Assembly: GCF_002575655.3 (NCBI RefSeq)
Contig: NC_053036.3
Location: 645,008,736-645,072,735 of the forward strand
Direction of reading: 5' to 3'
From: Aegilops tauschii subsp. strangulata
Lineage: Eukaryota; Streptophyta; Magnoliopsida; Poales; Poaceae
DNA: 64,000 bases
In this document: one piece after another, positions 36,201-48,150 of the stretch
How the letters are laid out: the number at the start of each line of letters is the position of its first letter
Position numbering within the stretch: position 1 is the first letter of the stretch
The notes under the pieces: model-generated
Databases searched by the model: none
What the model was told of the DNA's origin: nothing
What the model saw: only the letters and a program-made list of their open reading frames with translations
Translations under genes and position numbers: made by a program

Positions 36201-37397
36201 ATTCATGTCTTCGCTTTTAATGCCATGCATGAATGCAAAATCTTCTGACATGAATGAATGTGATGCACCTGTATCAAATAAAACGAATGCTGGTACTGAA
36301 TTTACGAGGAGTGTACCCATCACAGTAGCAGGCTGGTCTTGAGCTTCGTTGAGATCAACGTGGTTGGCATGAACACGACCGTAAGACTTGGCCTTGTTGC
36401 TGCGGGGCTGGTTGCTTCCATGGCCAGTTGCTGGAAGGGCCAGTTGATTCTGGTTCTGGTTGCATTCTCTAGCACGGTGTCCTGGTTGACCACACCTGAA
36501 GCACAAACCATTATTGGGAGTGGGAACAGGAGCTTGGGGTGGTGGAGCTGGAAGTCTTGACTGCCTAGATGGTGGTGGGGGCAGACGAGGTGCAACATAG
36601 GTCTGCCTTGGGGCAGATGCATTTGGATGGTACATGTTGTTCGGGATCCATATCTTGCGCTTCTGTGAGGGCAGGCCCGAAGATGAGCCCGTGTCACGGT
36701 TGCGCCTGTGAGAGCTCTGGTATTCCTGCAGACCAGTTTCGACATTGATGGCCTTGTTCACCAAGGTGGCGAAATCAGCAAAGTCATGCACTAGAAGTGC
36801 GAGCTTGATGTCAGCTTGAAGGCCATCACGGAACTTCTCCTGTCTGCGTGCATCAGTTGCAATGTCCTCTTCAGCATTGCGAGACAAGTCCAGAAACTCC
36901 CGCTGATAAGCTTCAACAGTTTTGTTGCCTTGGCTGAGGTTGCGGAACTCACGCTTCTTCCGGTCCATGACTCCCTGAGGAATGAAGCGGGCACGGAAAG
37001 CTGCTTGGAAGTCTGGCCAGGTGATGATTGTTCCAGCTGGCAGAGTACGCCTGTGGCTGTCCCACCATTGAGCTGCGGGTCCCTTCAGGAAGAAGGAAGC
37101 AAAGGTGACATAGCTGGCAGGGGCTACATCGGCAGACTCCATCTCATAGGTGATGTCACGGAGCCAGTCATCAGCATCCAGAGGCTGAGTTGAGCTGCGG
37201 TACACAGTTGGGTTGAGGCGCATGAAATCCTGCAGAGTTACCGGGGTTGGTTGCTGGTCCATATTGGGGCGAGGAAACTGAGCCATCATATTTTCCATGA
37301 ATTGGCGGTTCAGTTCGAACTGTTGGATCATACCAGCCATGTACTCAGGTGGTGGTGGGGCATTGCCACCACTACCACGACCACCTGATCTAACCAT
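33216..37397 (-). pseudogene. Ty3/gypsy gag-pol polyprotein, broken
   Basis: Gag starts at ATG 37397, includes the capsid-type block (AAQWWDSHRRTLP), a CCHC knuckle CFRCGQPGHRAREC, and the protease motif LFDTGASHSF. Reverse transcriptase has [12 protein letters not shown]; RNase H begins at [13 protein letters not shown] and carries [11 protein letters not shown]; integrase has the HHCC end CDVC and a DDE core (MDFVTGFP, ISSDRGSLF, then an E in QEQVERVNQ). Breaks: a frameshift near 35826-35835 (after ELPG), a one-base loss near 35608-35618, TAG at 35583-35585, TAG at 34980-34982, and loss of the integrase end. It cannot give a full polyprotein. The reverse transcriptase looks Tekay/Del-like, but the diagnostic chromodomain region is gone. 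Confidence 0.9.
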
Positions 37398-37634
37398 CTT
37401 GCTAATATATAACAGGGGTAGTTGAGCATTGAGAAATTTGCAAAGACAAGAATCATTCATGATGAAACATGCACAATGAAAGGAGCACGATAGCTACTAC
37501 ATAGTAGTCGGCATAACTTACAAAAGGGGTCATGCATAGAGTTCAGTACACAGAGTTCAGTACATAGACTAAAACAACATAGGCGGCACACAGGCTCGCG
37601 GCGAATGCATCTAACACTAACAAGCAAGCCTACA

Positions 37635-38391
37635 TCAGTCCCAAGAGGTACTGTGGAGGTAGGTGTAGCCTGAAAGCTGGTAGTGTCGCATCGGGAACTC
37701 CACGTCAGCAACCTGGGGTCCGCGAATACTCTGGTGCAGAACCTGACGCTCAGGTGGCAGAAGAGGTCCAAGTGCGGGAGAGTGGCCTCCCACATCTGGC
37801 AAGCCGACACCCTGGGGCATCACAGTCCTGGCTGGGTAGATCGCAGAACGGGGCAGCTCCCTAGATCGGACTAAAGGGGTGCAACAGCGTCAGAGCACGG
37901 TAAAGGTGCTGACGGGTGGTGTACAACTCGTGGCGAAGAGCTCGGTTAGCTCGATCCAGCCCATCCGCATGCAGAACCAGGTTCTGATGGTAGAAGGGCT
38001 CTCGGGTGACAGTGGAGTAGGCAGCGGTATAGTATCCCTCCGCACCAACATCAGATGCGATAGCAATGTGCCTGAAAGGGGAGGTGTCCAACTCCCGATA
38101 CTCTCCACGAAGACGTGTCAGAGCAGCATAAGCAGCATCGTGGACAGCCATATCGATGGTCACTCCAACACCATGAGCGGTGTGCAGCACAGTAGTGGAG
38201 TCATACTCCCGCAAGTAGAGGTGGACGATCGCACGGTACTGCTCCTGGTTAAAGTCCTGGTACTCTTCGTAGACGGTGTACTCAGGGTGCCAGCGATAAC
38301 CCAGATAGGTCATCATCTCAGCTAGCACAGCAGGTGATCCTGAGGCACCAATGGCCGTCATGTGGTGCACGACCTGCCTCGTGGGTTCCAT
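37635..38391 (-). pseudogene. Extra ORF between primer binding site and gag
   Basis: From ATG 38391 (MEPTRQVVHHMTAIG) a frame runs to 37861 and resumes in another frame from about 37823 (MPQGVGLPDVGGH) to 37635, so one frameshift or a small intron divides it. It is rich in Tyr/His/Arg and has no domain I recognise. Its position, same strand as gag and directly after the leader, suggests it is a retroelement leader ORF. Function unknown. Confidence 0.5.
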
Positions 38392-38710
38392 CTGAAAGCA
38401 AAGACGTTTCAAAGGAGTCAAATGACAGTGTGTGAATTGTTCAAAATACTATTCTAAGAAATAACTATGGCTTATCCAACTTTGGGGTGACTGCGGTCAC
38501 GGGATCCTAGTGTTAGAGTTTGTAAATTCGTTTAACCCGAGTAGAAGAGAGTTCAGAGTCCCAGAGTAAAGGTCGAGGAGTAAAAGATCCTAGTACCACC
38601 CAATGCCGACGTGGGCCCGTAAGACACACAACCATGTTAGTAAAAGATTTGTAATGTCTAGACTCGACTTCGGCCAAGGAGTGTGGAAAGGAGGATTCCT
38701 ACAGGCAGTC

Positions 38711-38723
38711 GGCTCTGATACCA
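38711..38723 (-). promoter_or_regulatory. Primer binding site (initiator tRNA-Met type)
   Basis: On minus: TGGTATCAGAGCC, three bases after the LTR end. It matches the sequence complementary to the 3' end of plant initiator tRNA-Met used by most gypsy elements. It fixes LTR B as the 5' LTR. Confidence 0.92.
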
Positions 38724-38726
38724 ACT

Positions 38727-41700
38727 TGTGACGCCCCCGATTTGACCGTACACTAATCATGCACGCAAATGTGTACGATCAAGATCAGGGACTCACGGGA
38801 AGATAACACAACACAACTCTAAAACATAAATAAGTCATACAAGCATCATAATACAAGCCAGGGGCCTCGAGGGCTCGAATACAAGTGCTCGATCATAGAC
38901 GAGTCAGCGGAAGCAACAATATCTGAGTACAGACATAAGTTAAACAAGTTTGCCTTAAGAAGGCTAGCACAAACTGGGATACAGATCGAACGAGGCGCAG
39001 GCCTCCTGCCTGGGATCCTCCTATCTACTCCTGGTCGTCGTCAGCGGGCTGCACGTAGTAGTAGGCACCTCCAGTGTCGTAGGTGTCGTCGTCGACGGTG
39101 GCGTCTGGCTCCTGGACTCCAGCATCTGGTTGCGACAACCAGATAGAAAGGAAAGGGGGAAAAGAGGAAGAGAAGCAACCGTGAGTACTCATCCAAAGTA
39201 CTCGCAAGCAAGGAGCTACACTACATATGCATGGGTATATGTGTAAAGGGGCATATCAGTGTACTGAACTGCAGAATGCCAGAATAAGAGGGGGATAGCT
39301 AGTCCTGTCGAAGACTACGCTTCTGGCCATCTCCATCTTGCAGCATGTAGAAGAGAGTAGATTGAAGTCCTCCAAGTAACATCGCATAGCATAATCCTAC
39401 CCGGCGATCCCCTCCTCGTCGCCCTGTTAGAGAGCGATCACCGGGTTGTATCTGGCACTTGGAAGGTTGTATTTTATTAAGTATCCGGTTCTAGTTATCA
39501 TAAGGTCAAGGTACAACTCCGGGTCGTCCTTTTACCGAGGGACACAGCTATTCGAATAGATAAAATTCCCTGCAGGGGTGCACCACATAACCCAACACGC
39601 TCGATCCCATTTGGCCGGACACACTTTTCTGGGTCATGCCCGGCCTCGGAAGATCAACACGTCGCAGCCCCACCTAGGCTCAACAGAGAGGTCAACACGC
39701 CGGTCTAAATCCTATGCGCGCAGGGGTCTGGGCCCATCGCCCATTGCACACCTGCACGTTGCGAGGGCGGCCGAAAGAAGACCTAGCCTAGCAGGTGTTC
39801 CAGTCCAATCCGGCGCGCGCCGCTCCGTCGCTGACGTCAAGAAGAACTTCGGCTGATACCACATCGAGTGCCCATAACTGTTCCCGCGTAGCTGCTTAGT
39901 GCGTATAGACCAAATGGCCAGACTCAGATCAAATACCAAGAACTCGTTAAGCGTGTTATGTTGAAGTAACCGCGGACGCCGTCCAGGGCCAGGCCCACCT
40001 CTCGCCTAGGTGGTCTCAACCTGCCCTGTCGCTCCGCCACAAAGATCCACTTGCGGGTACTCCTACAAGCCGACCCGACTTTAGTCACCACAGGTGTCAT
40101 GTATACAGTATATAAGTATAATCCCGTGATCACCGCCCAAGTGATCACGGCCCGATAGTATAGCACAGCAGACGGAAAAGAATGTAGGGTCACTGATGGA
40201 AAACTAGCATCCTATACTAAGCATGTAGGATTGCAGGTAAAGGTAACAACAGTAGTAGCAAGTACAGGCTATGCATCAGGATAGGATAAACGGAAAGCAG
40301 TAACATGCTACACTACTCTAATGCAAGCAGTATAGAGAAGAATAGGCGATATCTGGTGATCAAGGGGGGGCTTGCCTGGTTGCTCTGGCAAGTAGGAGGG
40401 GTCGTCAACTCCGTAGTCGAACTGGGCAGCAGCAGCGTCGGTCTCGTAGTCTACCGGAGAGAAGAGGGGGGAAGAAACAGTAAATACAATGCAAACATAA
40501 GCATGACGATGCATGACATGACAATGAGCGGTGCTAGGTGTGTCCTAACGCGGCAGTAGGTGGTACCGGCGAAGGGGGGAACATCCGGGAAAGTATTCCC
40601 GATGTTTCGCATTTTTGGACAGATGAAACGGAGGGGGAAAGTTGCGAGTTCGATAGGTTAGGGATGTGTGGCGGACGAACGGGTTGCGTATCCGGATTCG
40701 TCTCGTCGTTCTGAGCAACTTTCATGTAGAAAGTATTTTCATCCGAGCTACGGTTTATTTTATATGATTTTTCAAAGATTAAACCATTTTCTGGAATTAT
40801 TTTTATTAACAGAAATCTATTAATGCGTCAGCAATGCATCAGCATGACGTCAGCAGTCAGCTGACCCGTTTGACCAGTCAAACTGACCAGTGGGTCCTAC
40901 CTGTCACAGACAGTGGACTAACAGAAGTTTAAACTAACTAAATTTAGGTTAGTTAACTACTGGACCCCACCTGTCAGTGTCTAATTAACTAAACTAATTA
41001 ATTTTAATTATTAAAATGTTTTAATTATAGGATTAAGCGGTGGGGGCCGCAAGTCAGTGGCTGGGGCCTGCCCAGTCAGCAGTTGACTGGGTCAACCCAG
41101 TCAACTAGGACCCACGGGGCCCACTGGCAGTGGCTCTGGGGTGGCCCCAGGCCAGCCACGTCGGCGGCCGGCGCCGGAGTTGGCTTCGGCGAGCCAAAAC
41201 GCGGCGGAGGGCGCCGACGAGCCTCGGGATTTCGCCTCGGTGGGTCGTTTCGTGCGCGGCTACCCGCGTTCGAACGGGCGCACGCTTGTGCGTCGAACTG
41301 TGGGGGTGGCTTGGCCGAAAACGGCCGAAGACGGCGGTGGCGAGCGGTGGAGCGGACGCTGGAGTTCGGGCGTCGACGGATCTAGAGCTAGGGGGTACGG
41401 GGAAGCACAAGCTCGTGCTCGTTGGGCTCCTGGGAGCACCAGGAACTCGACCGTGGGCTTGCGCGAGCGTGACGGCGGCTGTGGCCACGGCGGCGAGGCG
41501 ATCCGCGGCGACGGGCTCACGGCAACGACGACAAGGTAGCTATGGGGCGCGAGAGGTCAATGAAGAGGAGCAAGGGGTGAAGAATCTCACCGCGCGGCTC
41601 ACACGTTGGCCCGTGACGGTTTAGGAGTGCAGAGGTGGCCGGAGACGACGGCGGTCACCGGCGACAGAGAAGATGGGGACGAGCTCAATCCCGACCGTGC

Positions 41701-42408
41701 GGTGCTCCTCGAGCTCGATGGCGAGGCGTAGACGAGGTAGAGGACGACGGCGGACGCCTACGGCATGTCGGGGGTGCAGGGCGATGAGGGTGGCCGCGGG
41801 AACGACGGAGAACGGCGGCGATGGCGCTCGGGTGAGGCGGGCGAGCGAGACAGAGAGGGGGGGAGTGCGTGGATCTGGGAGGCGCAGAGGCGAGCGAGAG
41901 GGGGGGCAAGTGGGAGAGATGGGTGGAGGCCGAGGCGTCGGGGCGGCCTTATCCCCTCCCGGCGTCGGCGCCGGCGAGGTGGTCGGGCGGGGACGTGCCC
42001 CTGTTGCGACCCCGGTCGGGGGAACAGGGGGGTGGGGAAGGCGACCCGGGGAGGGGCTGGGCCGGCGGTTGGCCGGCTGGGCCAGGTGGGCCTGTGAGCT
42101 GGGCCGCCTGGTCCAGTGAGGGAGGGGATCTTTTTCTTTTCTTTTCTTTATTGTTCTTTTCTGTTTTATTTTATTTTAAATTACTTAGGCACTTTCTAAA
42201 AAAATGTCTTCTCCACAATAATTACCAGTGTAATATTTGGCACCCACCGAACATTTTTGTCTTGACTTTTGAAAACTTTGGGTGTTTGTCACTAATTCTT
42301 TTTTTGAATTTGAAATGTTTTGAACTAACAGTTGATTAGCAACAGTAACAGAGATGACATGGCATCATCAGGAGAGTTTTACTGTAGCCTAATTATCCGG
42401 GCGTTACA
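38727..42408 (-). mobile_element. Gypsy 5' LTR, copy B (3682 bp)
   Basis: On minus: TGTAACGCCCGG (42408) to GGGGGCGTCACA (38727). Nearly identical to LTR A apart from the CACTA-2 insertion. It supplies the empty site for CACTA-2 (39870-39902). AAGTA follows at 42409-42413. Open frames in it are the same as in LTR A and are not treated as genes. Confidence 0.92.
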
Positions 42409-42434
42409 AAGTACTAAGAGCATGAACTAGCTAA

Positions 42435-43666
42435 TCACTCCTGCTGCTCTTTCTCAGGTAAAATAGCATAGAACATGTATAGCTCTCCTGATTCATCATA
42501 TTGGAGCATGCAGATGAACCTGTCTCCTAATGGTGGGCTGCGCTTCTGATTGCTACCCCCTAGTACTTCTCTGCGATCCTTCACAATTTTGCTTCAGTCT
42601 TTCACTATTAAGCATTCCTCGGTTGTAGAAATCCTGGATGCACTCATGTGCAATGTAGGATGTCTTGGCTGTAAGCTAACCATTGACATGCGACCTTTAG
42701 TACTGATCCACTGAGGCACAACTGTCATCGGGAGTCCCTGTTGAAGAACATTGTATAGTAACATACTTAGCAATGAAGTTTAGCTTGAAAAATAATGTAT
42801 GCAAAAGATGCACTGAGGGCAAATAGTAAAAATCTTACCATATTTTTTAAATAGATGTGACCGTAGTTCAATACAAACACTATTGGTCGCACTGTTTGAG
42901 TACTAAGATTTTAAAGTCCAGGAAAATAATTTCTCTTGACAGCATCAAGATCCTCAAGCCATGAAACATAATGACTTATCTCCTCGCAGTTTACTTCAGG
43001 CCCGGGACAGTGGACGGTCCTGTCTACCAAGCGCCGGACATGTTTGCTTGAATGGAAATAAGCTGTCAACAGGAATTAGTTGTCAACTATTTTTGAATAA
43101 ACAATATCGAAGACATAAGTATGGTTGAGAAACTCACATAATGGTAGAATTGGAGGTGTCTGCACATCGAGTCAGATGTCTCTATTACCTTCAATATCAT
43201 TTTTCGGACGAATATCAAAGGTGATAACCATATCAGGCTCAAATGCATAAGCCTTGCATAGTGCTTGCCAAGTTTTGCATTCAAAATAGGTGTAGGTGTC
43301 TGCATTGTATAATTTGACGTCGAAGGTATAACCATGCTCGGTCTTCAAGTAAACTCTCTTTATCTCCATATTGTTCATATGATTGAAACCTATCTTATCG
43401 AAGAAAAGAATTCTTGCATGGCAGGGGATACGCTAGTAGAATAGTAAAAAATGAAAAATTATAAGTTGAAGCAAATTAATGAAGCATAAGTCATGCTTAA
43501 TTACGAAAAAAGACTTGTCGTTGTGACTTACTGTATCCACTTCGAAGGTCTCATCCAGCTTGATGCTGAAGCGCCTATCATCAACTAGGAAATTTCTGTC
43601 GTACAGGTCGCGCTTGTCTTCGCAGTATTCACACATAACGAAATCGTTTTCGTCGTCAGACGACAT
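42435..43666 (-). pseudogene. B3-like gene, copy 2 (two stops)
   Basis: Exact counterpart of copy 1 at a constant offset of 10,752 bp: exons 43532-43666, 43138-43432, 42839-43062, 42435-42737. It keeps the shared TAA in exon 3 and adds a TGA at 42594-42596 where copy 1 has a Trp codon. Few differences otherwise, so the duplication is recent. Confidence 0.65.
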
Positions 43667-43966
43667 TTCCTATTTTCATAGTTAAAACATTAATTGATAA
43701 GCACTTACTAGTTCTATTAATTCAACTAATTCAACTAGCTAGTTCTATTAATTCATCTAGTTTATATATAGTAAATTTTAATTAGATGAACAAATCTCAT
43801 ATACCTAAATTTAATATATTTAATTCATCTAATTTATCTAACATTTGGCATTAATATATCTAATTCATCTATAACAAAAAGTATAAAAAACACTTACTAG
43901 TTCTAATTAATTCAACTAATTTAACTAGCTAGTTCTATTAATTCATCTAGTTTATATATAGTAAAA

Positions 43967-45769
43967 TTTTAGTATGCCACTTTTCCACGCCTTTCGAGAA
44001 TAGTGAATGGGCCAATATACCGAGGAGCTATGCCCTTGATTCCAAAGCGGTGAGCACCCTTCATTGGTGTGACTCGAAGATAAGCCTTTTCGCCTGGTTG
44101 ATAGACCATGTCTTTATGATGACGGTCATACTGACTCTTCTGACGTGATTGATCAGTCTTGAGATTCTCACGAATAATGCGGACTTGTTCTTCGGCATGT
44201 TGGATAATATCCGGACCGAAGAGTGGACGTTCCCCTGTTTCTGACCAGTTCAGAGGGGTTCGGCACTTTCGTCCATACAACACTTCGAAGGGGGCCATCT
44301 TTAGACTAGCTTGATAGCTATTATTATAAGAGAACTCAGCATAGGGGAGAGATTCCTCCCATTTCTTGCCGAAGGAAATAACACAAGCTCGAAGCATGTC
44401 TTCGAGAACTTGGTTGACGCGTTCAACTTGCCCTTGCGACTTAGGATGAAACGCAATACTGAATGATAGATGAGTTCCCATAGCTTCTTGGAAACTTGCC
44501 CAGAATCTTGAAGTGAACAAGCTGCCACGGTCTGAGCTGATATCCAATGGAATACCGTGGAGTGAAACAATCCTGGACATATAGAGCGTTGCCAGCTAAC
44601 TAGCAGTGATCGTTTCTTTGACCGCCAGAAAATGTGCAACTTTGGAAAGCCGGTCAATGACGACAAGAATAGCATCATTACCTTTCTGTGATTTGGGAAA
44701 TCCAGTGACGAAGTCCATCTCAACATGGTCCCATTTCCATTCAGGAATAGAGATAGGTTGCAGAGTTCCAGCAGGCCTTTGATGTTCTGCTTTGATACGA
44801 CGGCAAACGTCACACTCAGCAACATAACGAGCAATGTCTTGCTTCATATTAGACCACCAGAATCTCTGACGGATGTCTTGGTACATCTTTGTACTACCAG
44901 GATGGATACACAGAGGCGTATCATGAGCTTCTTTCATAACTTCCTGTGTCATATCCAGGTTTTTCTCTGCACATGGCACCATTAGGCGGCCCTTGAAGTA
45001 CAAAGTGCCATCATCAGCAATAGTGAAGAATGAGGGCTTTCCTTCAGCGAGGTAGCGCTTAATCTTATGGGATTTAGAGTCATACTTCTGTAGCCTTTTG
45101 ATGCTGTCCACGAGATCTGGTTTAGCAACTAGGGTATTGAGGGAACCCTGGGTAACAACGTGGAGGTTCATCTTGCCAAACTCCTTAGGAGGGGGAGCGA
45201 GTGCACCCGGAGGAACAATATGGAGGTTCAGCTTCCTGAATTCTTCAACAAGCGAGGGCTAAACTTTGTGAAACTGGAGGTGGTTGCAGTAAGACTTGCG
45301 GCTCAAGGCATCAGCCATTACATTAGCCTTGCCTGGCGTATAGGAAATACCCAAGTCAAAGTCTGCAACCAGGTCCATCCATCTCTGCTGACGGAGGTTC
45401 AGGTCTGGCTGAGTAAACAGATACTTCAGACTTTGGTGGTCAGTGAAGATCTCGCAACGATTACCAAGAAGGTAATGTCGCCACTGCTTCAGTGCATGAA
45501 TGACAGCAGCAAGTTCGAGGTCGTGAACTGGGTAGTTCTCTTCGTGAGGGCGCAATTGCCGAGAGGCATAAGCAATCACTTTGCGGTCTTGCATTAGGAC
45601 ACAGCCTAATCCTTGACGGGAAGCGTCGCAGTAAATGACGAAGTCCTTCTTAGTATCAGGTGGAGCTAGAACTGGGGCAGAAGTCAACTTGTCTTTGAGT
45701 GCCTGGAAACTTTCCTGACATTTGTCTGTCTATTGGAACTTGATGCCCTTATGCAACAGGTTAGTCAGA
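43967..45769 (-). pseudogene. Gypsy pol fragment P2 (RNase H-integrase), inserted in CACTA-1
   Basis: About 1.8 kb almost identical to 33214-35017, with the same left junction (ttttag|tatgccac). It holds RNase H (45259-45687) and integrase (43969-45171) with the TAG shared with copy 1 at the RNase H boundary and an extra TAG at 44596-44598 just before the integrase catalytic part. It ends inside reverse transcriptase at gttagtcaga with no LTR or target duplication, so it did not arrive as an ordinary retrotransposon. Confidence 0.85.
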
Positions 45770-45794
45770 TGCCCTTATGGAACTTGATGCCCTT
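45770..45794. other. Templated filler at the right P2 junction
   Basis: The bases tgcccttatggaacttgatgccctt-like between P2 and the AT-rich CACTA-1 DNA are copied from gaacttgatgcccttatg at 45736-45753. This is typical filler of an end-joining repair event. Confidence 0.75.
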
Positions 45795-45919
45795 AAATTT
45801 AATATATCTAATTCATCTAATTCATCTATAACTAAAAGTATAAAAAACTAACTCATCTAACATTAATATCTAGCTAATTCATCTAATTCATCTAACATTT
45901 AATTACTTGTGTGTGTGTA
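45795..45919. other. CACTA-1 AT-rich segment
   Basis: ttaatatatctaattcatct motifs matching 33060-33115, then (GT)n. Non-coding. Confidence 0.6.
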
Positions 45920-46379
45920 GTGTGTGAAAGAACATGCGGTGCCCCCATGTTTGGTTTTGGTAATTGATGACAATCTCTATGGACTAATGGTTGCCTTGAG
46001 TTATATTTGAAGGATTTGTCCATAGGCATTCCTTGAAGTTCATGTGTTGGTTTCAAGGAGTTTATGTGGTGACCAAGGTGTTATTAAGGAATTATCCAAA
46101 GATTGGTCATGTGAGAGTTGAGCTTATTGCAAGCATGTCTTGGAGAAGAAGATTGTGTGATCATTCATGTATATCTTCAAGACATCATCCAAATGAAGAG
46201 AGTTGAAAAGATTCAAGGTTGATCAAGACTAAGTCAAGAGTGAATCAACTTGATCAACTCACAAAGCGTAGAAGATGTACCGAGAGGGATCAAGCGATCC
46301 CATGGTGTGGTAAGCATTGTCAATTACGCTTTGTGTACTAACCCATGATCTTCGTGAGAGTTCTTTGTGGGGTTAGGTT

Positions 46380-46560
46380 GCGGTGTGCAAGTTCAAGTGA
46401 AGCATCATGAAGAGATCAAATGCTTGAAGCTTGCCGTCCATTGTGGTGACAATGGACTTGTGAAGATGTTGCGGTGTGCAAGTTCAAGTGAAGCATCATG
46501 AAGAGATCAAATGCTTGAAGCTTGCCGTCCATTGTGGTGACAATGGACTTGTGAAGATGT
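46380..46560 (+). repeat. Tandem duplication (about 89 bp x 2) in the solo LTR
   Basis: gcggtgtgcaagttcaagtg through ggacttgtgaagatg is present twice, essentially identical, so this duplication is young. Confidence 0.9.
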
Positions 46561-47139
46561 GCGGAAGGGTGGCTCACCCATAGTGGAGTATGGGGGAGCA
46601 ATCAACTAGTCTTCATCGAGCCAACGCAATCAAGAAAGGCGGTCCATCTTTAGGGAGTCAAGATCGTCATCATCTAGCTCAAGTGGACCATGTGCAAGGC
46701 AAAGGTTTGCTCTTGATAGGTTTTCTATTTTACCGGTCTCATGATGGTAGTTGGGAGACCGGGTTATAGGATCGATTGCCGTACTATCAAGGGGGGCTCT
46801 CGATGAGTAGCTTGATCGTATCGTTCATAGAGAGCTCAAACCATTGCATCCTTGCATCATCTTTATTGGTTCTTGTTTGGTTTTTCTCTTTGTGAGTTTT
46901 GGAGCTTATGGTCATCTTGATGACAAGCTCGAGTTCATCGAAAGCGGAGTTCACTCGCATCTTCTATGATGTTTTCGATGTTGGAAGGTTATGCCGGTTC
47001 TTCGCTGTTTTGATGCTACTCGTCGTCTTGTATCCAACAAGCTTGAGTTTGCTCAATTCGGAGCTCATTTGCAGAAGTTATGGCAGTTTTGGTTTCCCGT
47101 GAAGTATACTTGTTTTCGTGGTAGTGGCTTTAGGATGGC

Positions 47140-47460
47140 GCCAGCGGTAGTACCGCGGTACCCAGCGGTAGTACCGCTTAGGAGTCACAGGCGGCAGTAC
47201 CGCTCCACAGCGGTAGTACCGCCGGTGGGTCCTCAGCAGTAGTACCGCTGCGGTACCAGGCCCCTACCGCGTCGACTCGAGGGGTCATTTTTCGTGCCGG
47301 ATTGTGCGGTACTCCGCAGCGACAGTAGAGCGGCAGTGTCGCTCATGAGCGGTAGTATCGCCCTACCATCGCGGCAGTACCGCTCGAGTCCGTATCTCTC
47401 CCGCCCTCCTAACTCCACGGTAGTACCGCTGCCTTATGCGGTAGTACCGCCCTCTGCGGG
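47140..47460. repeat. Palindromic minisatellite in the solo LTR
   Basis: The self-complementary core gcggtagtaccgc and variants (gcggcagtaccgc, gcagtagtaccgc) occur about fifteen times with spacing 15-40 bp, forming a cluster of potential hairpins. Confidence 0.88.
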
Positions 47461-48039
47461 GCTGTTTTGAGGGTAACGGTTGGATTGTTCCCCCACTATA
47501 AAAGGGGGTCTTCTTCCCCAATGAACCTTATCCTTTGAGCTCGTGTTCTTCCCCCATTGTTGACCTTCTTCGAGCTTGCTAACTCTCAATCCCTCCATGG
47601 ATTCTTGCTAGTTTTTGAGGGAAAAGAGAGAGGAGATCTAGATCCACATTTCCACCAATCACTTTCTCCTCTTTGTGAGGGGAACCCCTTGGATCTAGAT
47701 CTTGGAGTTCTTGGTGTTCTCCTTCTTGTTCTTCCTCTCTTTTTCCTCCCTAGCATTAGTTGCTTCGGTGGGATTTGAGAGAGAAGGACTTGGGCACTCC
47801 GTGTGCCCTTGCCATTGCATTTGGTGCATCGGTTTGAGTTCTCCACGGTGATACGTGGAAGTTACAAGTTGAGAAGCTTATTACTCTTGGGTGCTTGGTG
47901 CCCTTGAGCTTGTTCCTCTTGGGTGCTTGGGCGCCCTAGACGGTTGGTGGTGTTCGGAGCTCAATCATTGTGGTGTAAAGCTCCGGGCAAGCGTCGGGGT
48001 CTCCAATTAGGTTGTGGAGATCGCCCCGAGCAATTTGAC

Positions 48040-48150
48040 GGGTACCGGTGACCACCCCCAAGGGTTGCCAAAGTGTATGGGTTCGGTGACCGCCCCCAAG
48101 GGTTGCCATTTGTACGGGTTCGGTGACCACCCTCAAGGGTCCCTTAGTGG
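48040..48150 (+). repeat. Short triplicate in the solo LTR
   Basis: Three units around ggtgaccacccccaagggttg (48047, about 48087 and about 48121), each followed by gttcggtg-like text. Non-coding. Confidence 0.8.

Larger units (their letters stand above)
33214..38726 (-). mobile_element. Gypsy internal region lacking its 3' end
   Basis: Primer binding site, upstream ORF, gag, protease, reverse transcriptase, RNase H and integrase in this order on minus, so Ty3/gypsy. It stops within the integrase C-terminal region at KVAY (33216) and continues directly into CACTA-1 sequence. The rest of integrase, any chromodomain, the polypurine tract and an adjacent 3' LTR are missing. The right side joins LTR B at 38727. 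Confidence 0.85.

Noticed and set aside
17172..42408. Reading LTR A - internal - LTR B as one ordinary complete retrotransposon
   Set aside because: No polypurine tract next to LTR A, the integrase end is missing, CACTA-1 gene sequence intervenes, and AAGTA lies on both sides of LTR A.
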